From positions 5,506,001 through 5,570,000 of the forward strand of contig NZ_CP109171.1 of NCBI RefSeq assembly GCF_036246005.1: a DNA stretch of 64,000 nt, in the 5' to 3' direction. A program made the translations under genes and the position numbers. Source of the DNA: Streptomyces sp. NBC_01723. GTDB taxonomy: Bacteria; Actinomycetota; Actinomycetes; Streptomycetales; Streptomycetaceae. Below the pieces are notes generated by a model that worked only from the letters and a program-made list of their open reading frames with translations, was not told where the DNA came from and did not search any database. Positions 1-7,084 of this stretch are shown here, one piece after another (position 1 is the first letter of the stretch; each line of letters begins with the position of its first letter).

Positions 1-482
1 ACCTCGCGCTCCCGCCGGGTCAGCTCCCGCAGCACCGCCGGGTCGGCGGCCGGATCCCGCACCGGCTTCGCCGCGAACTCCGCGATCAGGCGCCGGGTGA
101 CGGCCGGGGCGACGATGCCCTCGCCGCCCGCCACCGTGCGCACGGCCGCGAGCAGGTCCTGGGCCTCCGTGTTCTTCAGCAGGAACCCGGCGGCCCCCGC
201 CCGCAGCGCCCCGAAGACGTACTCGTCCAGGTCGAAGGTGGTCAGCACCAGCACGTCGGCCAGCCCCTCGCCGACCACGATCGCGGTCGCCGACACCCCG
301 TCCATGCGCGGCATCTGAACGTCCATCAGCACCAGGTCGGGGCGCAGCTCCCGGGCCAGCGCCACCGCCCGCTCGCCGTCCGCGGCCTCCCCGACGACCT
401 CGATGTCCGGTGCGCTGCCGAGGATCAGCACCAGTCCCGCGCGCACGGCGGACTGGTCCTCGGCGACGACGACGCGGATCAT
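1..482 (-). CDS. LuxR/NarL-family response regulator (3' end outside window)
   Basis: DNA-binding response regulator partner of the adjacent histidine kinase. About 160 N-terminal residues are visible. The receiver begins MIRVVVAEDQ with the acidic pocket, followed by the phospho-acceptor Asp in LVLMDVQMP, then VLTTF and the LLKNT lysine motif. The reading frame reaches ELTRREREV, which is the start of a GerE/LuxR helix-turn-helix, before running off the left edge. The ATG at 482 overlaps the kinase stop codon (ATGA), so the two are co-translated. The target genes are unknown. The membrane protein at 1828 is a possible target only by proximity. The missing part should be roughly 60 residues of HTH. 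Confidence 0.9.
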   Translation of the reverse strand, partial: MIRVVVAEDQSAVRAGLVLILGSAPDIEVVGEAADGERAVALARELRPDLVLMDVQMPRMDGVSATAIVVGEGLADVLVLTTFDLDEYVFGALRAGAAGFLLKNTEAQDLLAAVRTVAGGEGIVAPAVTRRLIAEFAAKPVRDPAADPAVLRELTRRERE

Positions 483-1675
483 GCCAGGTCTCCTTCGGTC
501 AGGGGCAGCACGGCGCACACCGCCCAGATCTTGCCGTCCGGTGAGCCGGGGTCCGCCACCGCCCCGGCCTCGAAGCTGCCGCGCAGCAGCGCGGCACGCT
601 CCCGCATGCCGACCAGACCGGCGCCGGAACCGGGTGCCCGGGGGGCGTCCCGGCCGCCGTACGGGCTGGTCACGCGCACCCGCAGGGCCGTTTCGTCGCG
701 GGTGAGCCGGACCAGGACCGTCCCCGGCGCTCCGTGCTTGAGGGCGTTGGTCAGCGACTCCTGCACGATCCGGTACGCGGCCAGCTCGACCGGCGCGGGC
801 AGGTTCTCGCCGTGGGCCGCGTCCAGCGTGACGTCGAGGCCGTTGGCGCGGGCGCCGTCGACCAGCGCGCCGAGTCCGTCGAGGGTGGGGGCGGCGGCCG
901 GCTCGGTGTCCCCGCCGTCGTCCCGCAGGATGCCGATGAGGCGGCGCATCTCGGCCAGCCCCTCCACGCTGTTCTCGCGGATCACGCCGAGCGCCCGCCG
1001 GGTGGTGGCCGGGTCGTCCAGGGAGAGCGCGGCGGTGGAGTGGATGGCGATCGCGGAGAGGTGGTTGGCGACCATGTCGTGCAGCTCGCGGGCCATCCGG
1101 GAGCGTTCCGCCGTCACCGCCTGGACCCGGTCCATCTCGGCCAGCAACGCGGTCTGATCGGCCCGCAGCAGGGCCGCGTCGGCGGCCTCGCGGTGGTTGC
1201 GCACGATCAGTCCGGTGGAGGCGGGGGCGAAGGACACGATCCCGACGGCGACCCCGATCAGCAGCGCCTCGGGCTGCCGCCACAGGGCGAACGGCACGAC
1301 CGTCCCGGCCACCGTGAGAAGCCCGGTGATCCAGGGGATGCGGCGGGCCGAGGCGGGCGGACCGTAGAGCACGGCGGCGTACATCACGTCGGTGTACATG
1401 ATCACCGTGACCAGGCTGCCCTGGGTGAGCGTGTCCCCGATCAGCGCGGCGGTGCCGATCAGCAGGCCGGTGCGGGGAGCGGAGCGGCGCAGCAGCTCGC
1501 AGGCCGCCATGACCACGAGCGGGACCAGCAGCGGCCACTTGCCGTCGAACAGCACGACCGGCTCGTCGGCCGGTCGCACGCCCAGCCCGATGCCCCACAG
1601 CAGCAGGCCGCCGAGCAGTCCGGCCGCGGCGACGTAGCAGTCGAAGCGGCGCGGGCGGGGGAGTCGTGCGGCCAT
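479..1675 (-). CDS. DesK/NarX-type sensor histidine kinase
   Basis: Sensor kinase of the HisKA_3 class that phosphorylates the regulator encoded immediately downstream (ATGA overlap). The N-terminal half is a block of about five hydrophobic segments without an extracellular sensor domain, so it probably senses within the membrane. The H-box follows as ERSRMARELHDMVANHLS. The catalytic domain has the N-box ESLTNALKHG and the G-box GSGAGLVGMRERA. I chose the ATG at 1675 (MAARLPRP), which is preceded by GGGGA. An in-frame ATG at 1738 would add 21 residues but lacks a good ribosome-binding site. The stimulus cannot be read from the sequence. Confidence 0.88.
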   Translation of the reverse strand: MAARLPRPRRFDCYVAAAGLLGGLLLWGIGLGVRPADEPVVLFDGKWPLLVPLVVMAACELLRRSAPRTGLLIGTAALIGDTLTQGSLVTVIMYTDVMYAAVLYGPPASARRIPWITGLLTVAGTVVPFALWRQPEALLIGVAVGIVSFAPASTGLIVRNHREAADAALLRADQTALLAEMDRVQAVTAERSRMARELHDMVANHLSAIAIHSTAALSLDDPATTRRALGVIRENSVEGLAEMRRLIGILRDDGGDTEPAAAPTLDGLGALVDGARANGLDVTLDAAHGENLPAPVELAAYRIVQESLTNALKHGAPGTVLVRLTRDETALRVRVTSPYGGRDAPRAPGSGAGLVGMRERAALLRGSFEAGAVADPGSPDGKIWAVCAVLPLTEGDLA

Positions 1676-1827
1676 GTCCCCATCCAACACGGCCCGGGGC
1701 CCGCCCGCCTGATGCCGGGGAAGGGTCCCGCACTGCATCTTTCGATGTACCGGAGGTTCGTCACCGGCGACGACGATCCGGGGCGGGCGGCACGGGAGTC
1801 TGGAAGGGCGATCGAGAGGAGCGAACC

Positions 1828-2430
1828 GTGATCGTCACCCTGATCATCGTCTGCGAGATCGGCTTCTGGGTGCTGCTGGCGGCCGGGCTGTCCGTCCGCT
1901 ATCTGCTGCGGATGCCGCGCACGGGCATGGTGCTGCTGCTGTGCGAGCCGCTGCTGGAGGTCGTGCTGCTGGTGGTCACCGCGCTGGACCTGAAGAACGG
2001 CGCCGACCCGAGCTGGAAGCACGGCCTCGCGGCGCTGTACATCGGCTACACCGTCGGTCACGGCCACCGCACCGTGAAGTGGCTGGACGGCCACGCCGCC
2101 CACCGGATCGGCGGCGCGCCGAAGCCGGCCGGACCGCCGCGCCACGGCATGGCCCGGGCCCGGCACGAGGGCAGGGTGTGGCTCGGCACGCTGCTCGCCG
2201 CCGCGGTGGCGACCGGGCTGCTCCAGATCGCCATGTGGTACGTCGACGACCCGAGCCGCACCACGTCCCTGGAGAGCTGGCAGTACACGGCCTGGCGCAC
2301 GGCCGGCATCCACGGCCTGATCGCCCTCACCTACGCGATCTGGCCGAAAAGGGCTCCGTCAGGACAGCGCCCCGAGGAGCGCCCCGCAGGGGCGCGGGGA
2401 ACTGCGCGATCTGCCACGACGAAGCGGTAG
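1828..2430 (+). CDS. Integral membrane protein of unknown function
   Basis: A 200-residue protein that I do not recognise as a characterised family. It begins with a GTG preceded by GAGAGGA at 1814-1820. Hydrophobic stretches near residues 3-22, 33-53, 111-131 and 157-172 suggest four membrane spans, with a basic His/Arg-rich loop between spans 2 and 3. It is divergent from the two-component pair. The last ~20 residues are encoded by a dispersed intergenic repeat (see 2369-2450), so the C-terminus looks replaced or extended by repeat sequence, and the ancestral end was probably near the WPK motif at residue 173. Confidence 0.7.
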   Translation: MIVTLIIVCEIGFWVLLAAGLSVRYLLRMPRTGMVLLLCEPLLEVVLLVVTALDLKNGADPSWKHGLAALYIGYTVGHGHRTVKWLDGHAAHRIGGAPKPAGPPRHGMARARHEGRVWLGTLLAAAVATGLLQIAMWYVDDPSRTTSLESWQYTAWRTAGIHGLIALTYAIWPKRAPSGQRPEERPAGARGTARSATTKR

Positions 2431-2450
2431 CCGACCGATCGCCGTCGCAC
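2369..2450. repeat. Dispersed Streptomyces intergenic repeat (GGGGCGCGGGGAACTGCGCGA type)
   Basis: Contains the inverted core CCCCGCAGGGGCGCGGGG followed by AACTGCGCGAT. From memory this is a very common short repeat between genes in streptomycetes, often at 3' ends. The G/C palindrome can form a terminator-like hairpin. Here it overlaps the last codons of the membrane-protein gene and lies between convergent genes. Confidence 0.6.
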
Positions 2451-2467
2451 CACTCCCCGCGGAGCGG

Positions 2468-3040
2468 TCAGCGTTCGCCGCCCGGCACCCACAGCACGTC
2501 CCCGACCTCCTTGTTCGCCACGCGGGCCAGGATGAACAGGAGGTCGGACAGGCGGTTGAGGTAGGTCGCGGTGAGCGGGTTCATCGTCTCGCCGTGGGCC
2601 TCGAGCGCCGCCCAGGTCGAGCGCTCGGCCCGCCGGACCACCGTGCACGCCTGGTGCAGCAGCGCCGCGCCGGGCGTGCCGCCGGGCAGGATGAAGGAGC
2701 GGAGCTTCTCCACCTCGGCCAGGTAGCGGTCGCAGTCCGCCTCCAGCTTGTCGACGTAGAACTGCTCGACCCGGAGCGGCGGGAACTCCGGGTTCTCCAC
2801 CACCGGCGTCGACAGGTCCGCGCCCACGTCGAACAGGTCGTTCTGGACCCGGACGAGGACCTTGACGACGTCCTCCGGCAGACCGCCCAGGGCGATGGCC
2901 GTGCCGATCACCGCGTTCGCCTCGTTGGCGTCGGCGTACGCGGAGATCCTGAGGTCGGTCTTCGGGACCCGGCTCATGTCACCGAGGGCGGTGGTGCCCT
3001 GGTCGCCGGTCCGGGTGTAGATGCGCGTCAGGTTGACCAT
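2468..3040 (-). CDS. Cob(I)alamin adenosyltransferase, PduO type
   Basis: Transfers the adenosyl group of ATP to cob(I)alamin to make adenosylcobalamin, the cofactor of the mutases encoded elsewhere in this window (icmA). The 190-residue length is normal for the family. Hallmarks are the N-terminal ATP-binding motif TRTGDQGTT (residues 10-17), the RRAER segment (136-140) and NRLSD (162-166). The ATG at 3040 has no nearby alternative. It lies downstream of the ABC permease on the same strand, 13 bp away, so it could be read from the exporter promoter. No cobalamin riboswitch is visible upstream. Confidence 0.93.
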   Translation of the reverse strand: MVNLTRIYTRTGDQGTTALGDMSRVPKTDLRISAYADANEANAVIGTAIALGGLPEDVVKVLVRVQNDLFDVGADLSTPVVENPEFPPLRVEQFYVDKLEADCDRYLAEVEKLRSFILPGGTPGAALLHQACTVVRRAERSTWAALEAHGETMNPLTATYLNRLSDLLFILARVANKEVGDVLWVPGGER

Positions 3041-3053
3041 GAGGCCAGCCTAG

Positions 3054-3803
3054 TTACGCACCGGCGCTCCGGAACACGCGTGTGCCCACCGTCACGGCCA
3101 GTGCGGTGAACGCGAGCGCCACCAGCGTGCCGTACAGCATGTGCGCCGTCGCGTAGCTGCCGACGTAGGCGTCCCGCACCGCGTCCACCAGATAGCGGAA
3201 CGGCATCAGGTGCGACAGCACGTCCAGCCACGCCGGTCCCAGGGTCATCGGCAGCATCAGGCCGGACAGCAGCATCGACGGCATCGTCAGCGCGTTGACG
3301 GCGGGCCCGAACGACTGCGGCGTGCGGACCTTCATCGCCAGCGCGTACGACAGCGACGCCAGCGACACCGTGAGCAGGGCGACGAACGCGAAGCCGATCA
3401 GCACCCCGGCCAGCGGCGCCCGCAGACCCATCACCACGGCCGCCAGCACCAGCAGCACCGCCTGGAAGGCGAAGACCGTGGCGTCCCGCAGCACCCGGCC
3501 GAGCAGCAGCGCCAATCGGCTGACCGGCGTGACGCGCATGCGTTCGACCACGCCCTGACCGTTCTCGATGATGACCGAGAAGCCGGCGAAGGAGGCGCCG
3601 AACAGCCCCAGCTGGAGCAGCAGGCCCGGCACCAGCACCTGCCAGGAACTGCCCCGCCCGCCGAGTGGCAGATCGGTCAGCAGCGGGCCGAAGAAGAGCA
3701 GGTACAGCAGCGGCATCAGCACGCCGAACAGCAGCGCGAAGCGGGAGCGCAGGGACTGGCGCAGATAGCGGCCGTAGATGAGCGCGGTGTCGTGGAACAG
3801 CAT
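3054..3803 (-). CDS. ABC-2 type exporter permease (DrrB-like)
   Basis: Membrane subunit (249 aa) of a drug/lipid-type exporter paired with the ATPase at 3871-4653. It has six predicted membrane spans. The ABC-2 region around residues 80-100 (ENGQGVVERMRVTPVSR) is the cytoplasmic coupling segment typical of DrrB/NodJ permeases. It lies 67 bp downstream of its ATPase on the same strand. The substrate is unknown, and the divergent TetR gene suggests induction by a small molecule. Confidence 0.88.
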   Translation of the reverse strand: MLFHDTALIYGRYLRQSLRSRFALLFGVLMPLLYLLFFGPLLTDLPLGGRGSSWQVLVPGLLLQLGLFGASFAGFSVIIENGQGVVERMRVTPVSRLALLLGRVLRDATVFAFQAVLLVLAAVVMGLRAPLAGVLIGFAFVALLTVSLASLSYALAMKVRTPQSFGPAVNALTMPSMLLSGLMLPMTLGPAWLDVLSHLMPFRYLVDAVRDAYVGSYATAHMLYGTLVALAFTALAVTVGTRVFRSAGA

Positions 3804-3870
3804 CGGGTCAGCCTCGGATCTCGGGTGCGGTACGGCGGCTTGGGGCTTCCATGGGGGCGGCTCGGGGCTT

Positions 3871-4653
3871 CTACACGGCCACGGGCGCGGCGTCGGCCGG
3901 CGCGGCGCTGCGGCCGGTGATGGCGAGGAAGGTGTCCTGGAGCGGGGCGTCGGCCGCGCCGCCGTACTCCCGCTTCAGGGCGTCCGGCGTGCCCTCGGCG
4001 ACCACCACTCCGCCGTCCACGACGACCAGCCGGTCGGAGAGCGCGTCGGCCTCGTCGAGGTAGTGGGTGGTGAGGAAGACCGTCGTGCCCTGCTCGTCGC
4101 GCAGCCGCCGCACCAGGTCCCACAGGTCGGCGCGGCTGCCCGGGTCGAGCCCGGTGGTCGGCTCGTCCAGGAAGAGGACCTTCGGGCGGTGCGTGAGCGC
4201 CATGGCGATGTCCAGCCGCCGCCGCTGACCACCGGAGAGCGCACCGCACTTGCGGTCGAGCAGCGCGGTGAGGTCCAGGTCGCGGGCGAGTTCCTCCGCA
4301 CGCTCCTCGGCCCGCGCCCGGGGCAGCCGGTACAGGCGGCCCTGGGTGACCAGCTCCTCCCGCACGGTGATCTGCGGGTCCACCCCGCCCGACTGCGCCA
4401 CGTACCCGCAGGCCCGGCGCACCCCCGCGGGGTCCGTCGCCAGGTCGTGTCCCGCGACGGTGGCCGCGCCGCCGGTGGGGGCGAGCAGCGTCGTGAGCAT
4501 CCGCAGGGTGGTGGTCTTGCCGGCGCCGTTGGGGCCCAGGAAGCCGAGGATCTCGCCCTCGCGGACGGTCAGGTCGATGCCGCGCACGGCCTCGACCGGG
4601 CCGCGCGCGGTCGTGAAGGTCCGGGCCAGGCCGGCCGTACTGATGATTGCCAT
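3871..4653 (-). CDS. ABC exporter ATP-binding protein (DrrA-like)
   Basis: A 260-residue nucleotide-binding subunit. Walker A is GPNGAGKTT (40-48), the Q-loop is at Gln87, the signature is LSGGQRRRLDIAM (139-151) and Walker B is VLFLDEPTTGLD (159-170). The DrrA-like C-terminal extension is present. The start is the ATG at 4653. The open frame continues upstream across the divergent promoter, but the upstream part has no similarity and overlaps the TetR gene. It forms an exporter with the downstream permease and is divergent from a TetR gene, which is the usual arrangement for a ligand-induced efflux pump. Confidence 0.92.
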   Translation of the reverse strand: MAIISTAGLARTFTTARGPVEAVRGIDLTVREGEILGFLGPNGAGKTTTLRMLTTLLAPTGGAATVAGHDLATDPAGVRRACGYVAQSGGVDPQITVREELVTQGRLYRLPRARAEERAEELARDLDLTALLDRKCGALSGGQRRRLDIAMALTHRPKVLFLDEPTTGLDPGSRADLWDLVRRLRDEQGTTVFLTTHYLDEADALSDRLVVVDGGVVVAEGTPDALKREYGGAADAPLQDTFLAITGRSAAPADAAPVAV

Positions 4654-4722
4654 GCGCCCCAGAAAAACAGAGTCACTTAAATTTTGCAACAGCCCCAATT
4701 TTCTACCGGCACCAGCGAAGCC

Positions 4723-4728
4723 TAGGAT
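4723..4728 (+). promoter_or_regulatory. Leaderless -10 box for the TetR gene
   Basis: TAGGAT ends six nucleotides before the ATG at 4735, so the transcript should begin at or next to the start codon. The 81-bp divergent spacer is unusually AT-rich for this genome and probably carries both promoters and the operator. I could not find a clean dyad. Confidence 0.5.
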
Positions 4729-4734
4729 GGGCGC

Positions 4735-5376
4735 ATGGCCGAGGGACTCAGGGAACGGAAGAAGCGGCAGACCCGGCAGTACCTCTCGGACGTCGCCACG
4801 GGGCTGTTCCTGGAGCGCGGCTTCGAGGCGGTGACGGTCGCCGAGGTCGCGGAGGCCGCGAACGTCTCCGTGAACACCGTGTACAACTACTTCCCGGCCA
4901 AGGAGGACCTGTTCCTCGACCGCTCCAAGGGCGTGATCGACCGGCTGTCGCGCTGGGTGCGCGGGCGGGGCGCCGGGGAGTCCGCCGCGTACGCCGTCCT
5001 GCGCGAGCTGCGCGACGAGGTCGAGTCGGTCTCGCCGCGCGTGGGCCTGATGGACGGATACGCCGGATTCATGAAGGTCGTGCACGAGTCGCCCGCCCTG
5101 CGGTCCAGGATGTGGGCCATCGGCCAGGAGGTCCTGGTCAATCTGGAGGAGACCCTCAGGGAGGAGACCGGCGCCGCGGCCGACGATCCGCTGCCTGCCC
5201 TGATGGCCGGTCAGATCAACTGGCTGCACGGCACCGTGATGATGGGAATCGGCCAGCGCATGGTCGCCGGGGGCAAACCGGCCCAGGTCTCCCGCGAGAT
5301 GCTCCTGCTGCTGGACGAGATGGAGGAGTTGTTGAGTGAGAAGGTGCTCAACTACGCCGTACGGGGCGCGGAGTGA
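4735..5376 (+). CDS. TetR-family transcriptional regulator of the ABC exporter
   Basis: A 213-residue repressor. The N-terminal helix-turn-helix is typical (TVAEVAEAANVSVNTVYNYF, about residues 37-56), and the remainder is a helical ligand-binding domain without an assignable subfamily. It is transcribed divergently from the DrrAB-like exporter genes across 81 bp, so it most likely represses the exporter and itself. The ATG at 4735 has no ribosome-binding site but sits just after a TAGGAT box, which suggests a leaderless message. Confidence 0.9.
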   Translation: MAEGLRERKKRQTRQYLSDVATGLFLERGFEAVTVAEVAEAANVSVNTVYNYFPAKEDLFLDRSKGVIDRLSRWVRGRGAGESAAYAVLRELRDEVESVSPRVGLMDGYAGFMKVVHESPALRSRMWAIGQEVLVNLEETLREETGAAADDPLPALMAGQINWLHGTVMMGIGQRMVAGGKPAQVSREMLLLLDEMEELLSEKVLNYAVRGAE

Positions 5377-5512
5377 CACCCGAATGACACACGCCGGTGT
5401 GATGTCCGTCATGTGAGACGTGACGCGCGTTACTAACCGGTCACACAGCCCCTCACGCCCGCTAATCTCCGGCCGAGAGACCAAGGACAGCTTGTATCAG
5501 GGGAGTCGCACA

Positions 5513-6361
5513 GTGGCACGGAAGCTCGCCGTCATCGGAGCCGGCCTCATGGGGTCCGGCATCGCCCAGGTCGCCGCACAGGCGGGCTGGGACGTCGTCC
5601 TGCGGGACGTCACCGACGAGGCGCTGCGGCGCGGCACGGACGGCATCCGCACCTCGTACGACAGGTTCGTCGCCAAGGGGAAGCTGGCGGCCGAGGAGGC
5701 CGACGCCGCGCTCGCGCGGATCACCGCGACCACCGACCTGGACGCCGTCGCGGACGCGGACGTGGTCGTGGAGGCCGTCTTCGAGAAGCTCGAGGTCAAG
5801 CACGAGATCTTCCGCGCGCTCGACCAACTGGTGAAGGACGGGGCGATCCTCGCGTCCAACACCTCCGCCATCCCGATCACCAAGATCGCGGCGGTGACGG
5901 AACGCCCCGAGCAGGTCGTCGGCACCCACTTCTTCTCGCCGGTCCCCATGATGCAGCTGTGCGAGCTGGTGCGCGGCTACAAGACAAGCGACGAAACGCT
6001 CGCCACCGCACGTGAGTTCGCCGAGTCCGCCGGCAAGACCTGCATCGTCGTCAACCGCGACGTCGCAGGCTTCGTGACCACCCGCCTCATCTCCGCCCTC
6101 GTCGTCGAGGCCGCGAAGCTGTACGAGTCGGGTGTCGCCACCGCCGAGGACATCGACCTCGCCTGCAAGCTGGGCTTCGGCCACGCCATGGGGCCGCTGG
6201 CCACCGCCGACCTGACGGGCGTCGACATCCTGCTGCACGCCACGGGCAACATCTACACCGAGTCCCAGGACGAGAAGTTCGCCCCGCCGGAGCTGATGCG
6301 CCGGATGGTGGACGCCGGTGACATCGGCCGCAAGAGCGGGCAGGGCTTCTACAAGCACTGA
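5513..6361 (+). CDS. 3-hydroxybutyryl-CoA dehydrogenase
   Basis: NAD(P)-dependent oxidation of 3-hydroxybutyryl-CoA to acetoacetyl-CoA, or the reverse, in short-chain acyl-CoA metabolism. It is 282 residues. The Rossmann motif GAGLMGSG is at residues 9-16, followed by the catalytic-region HFFSPVPMMQL and the C-terminal dimerisation domain with GPLATADLTG and GRKSGQGFY. I chose the GTG at 5513, which has AGGGGAG nine bases upstream. An earlier ATG at 5420 would add a non-conserved leader and overlap the promoter (TAATCT at 5463-5468). It works logically with the thiolase at 22803. Confidence 0.92.
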   Translation: MARKLAVIGAGLMGSGIAQVAAQAGWDVVLRDVTDEALRRGTDGIRTSYDRFVAKGKLAAEEADAALARITATTDLDAVADADVVVEAVFEKLEVKHEIFRALDQLVKDGAILASNTSAIPITKIAAVTERPEQVVGTHFFSPVPMMQLCELVRGYKTSDETLATAREFAESAGKTCIVVNRDVAGFVTTRLISALVVEAAKLYESGVATAEDIDLACKLGFGHAMGPLATADLTGVDILLHATGNIYTESQDEKFAPPELMRRMVDAGDIGRKSGQGFYKH

Positions 6362-6534
6362 AGTCCCATCGGCCCCGGGAGACATCACACGCCGGGGTGA
6401 ATTCGGTATCGGTTCGCTTACAGGCGGCAACCTCCGGTCCTTCCGGCCAGTCAGAGGGTGCAACACCTGATACCGCCGAGAGACCACGTCGAAGAATCGA
6501 AGAGACGAACAAGGACCCACGCCGGGGAGCGCAT

Positions 6535-6858
6535 ATGCACATCAGGGGCGACCACGTCGAGCTGGTCGTCGGGGGCCGCCTCGACGTCCGCAGCGCGGCG
6601 GACGCCCGTACGGTCCTGCACTCGGCCGTCGACGACGGAGTCGGCGACCTGGTGCTGGACCTGTCAGAGCTGGACTCCTGGGACGCGACCGGCCTCGGCG
6701 TGATCATGGGGGCCCACCGGCGGGCCGGCCGCTGCGGCCGGCGGCTGGTGCTGCGCGGAGTACCTCCGCAGATGCAGCGCCTGCTGGTGGCCACCAGGCT
6801 GCACAGGATCCTGGCCATCGAGGGCGGCATCGGCGTGGAGACCCTGCCCAGGGTGTGA
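6535..6858 (+). CDS. STAS-domain protein (anti-sigma-factor antagonist-like)
   Basis: A 107-residue single STAS domain of the SpoIIAA/RsbV/BldG type, which normally binds anti-sigma factors when unphosphorylated. The fold signature is LVLDLSELDSWDATGLGVI. In the family the phosphorylated serine follows the Asp (D-S-[ST]-G). Here the motif reads D-A-T-G, so that serine is alanine and only the adjacent threonine remains. The ATG at 6535 has GGGGAG at 6524-6529. No anti-sigma kinase gene is adjacent. The next gene is a P-loop protein of unknown role. Confidence 0.85.
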   Translation: MHIRGDHVELVVGGRLDVRSAADARTVLHSAVDDGVGDLVLDLSELDSWDATGLGVIMGAHRRAGRCGRRLVLRGVPPQMQRLLVATRLHRILAIEGGIGVETLPRV

Positions 6859-6905
6859 CGTCTCGTGCCCGACACACGCAATCCTCACGAGACCGTGACG
6901 TCTCG
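6855..6905. repeat. Direct repeat GTGACGTCTCG with nested inverted repeat
   Basis: GTGACGTCTCG occurs at 6855-6865 and again at 6895-6905, exactly 40 bp apart. Between them CACGAGAC (6886-6893) is the perfect complement of GTCTCGTG (6860-6867), giving an 8-bp hairpin. The element overlaps the stop codon of the STAS gene and precedes the promoter region of the next gene. It could be a terminator, an operator or both. Confidence 0.45.
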
Positions 6906-7084
6906 GGCGGGGCGGTACCCCGGGCTGTCGGAGATACTGAGCGAAGGTTTAGGGTCTGGCTGCCCGCACTTTTGCGAACCCATCGGCGGGACCGGACCAG
7001 AAGCGACAGCGCGGTGTGCGGCAAGGCCGGGAGGGTGGTCCCGACCGGGGCCCTGCACACGACGCTTTTGGGGGGCTTGAACCG

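Noticed and set aside
2369..2450. Possible CRISPR or attachment site at the GC-rich repeat
   Set aside because: There is one copy only, with no spacer pattern, integrase or tRNA nearby. It fits a dispersed intergenic repeat better.
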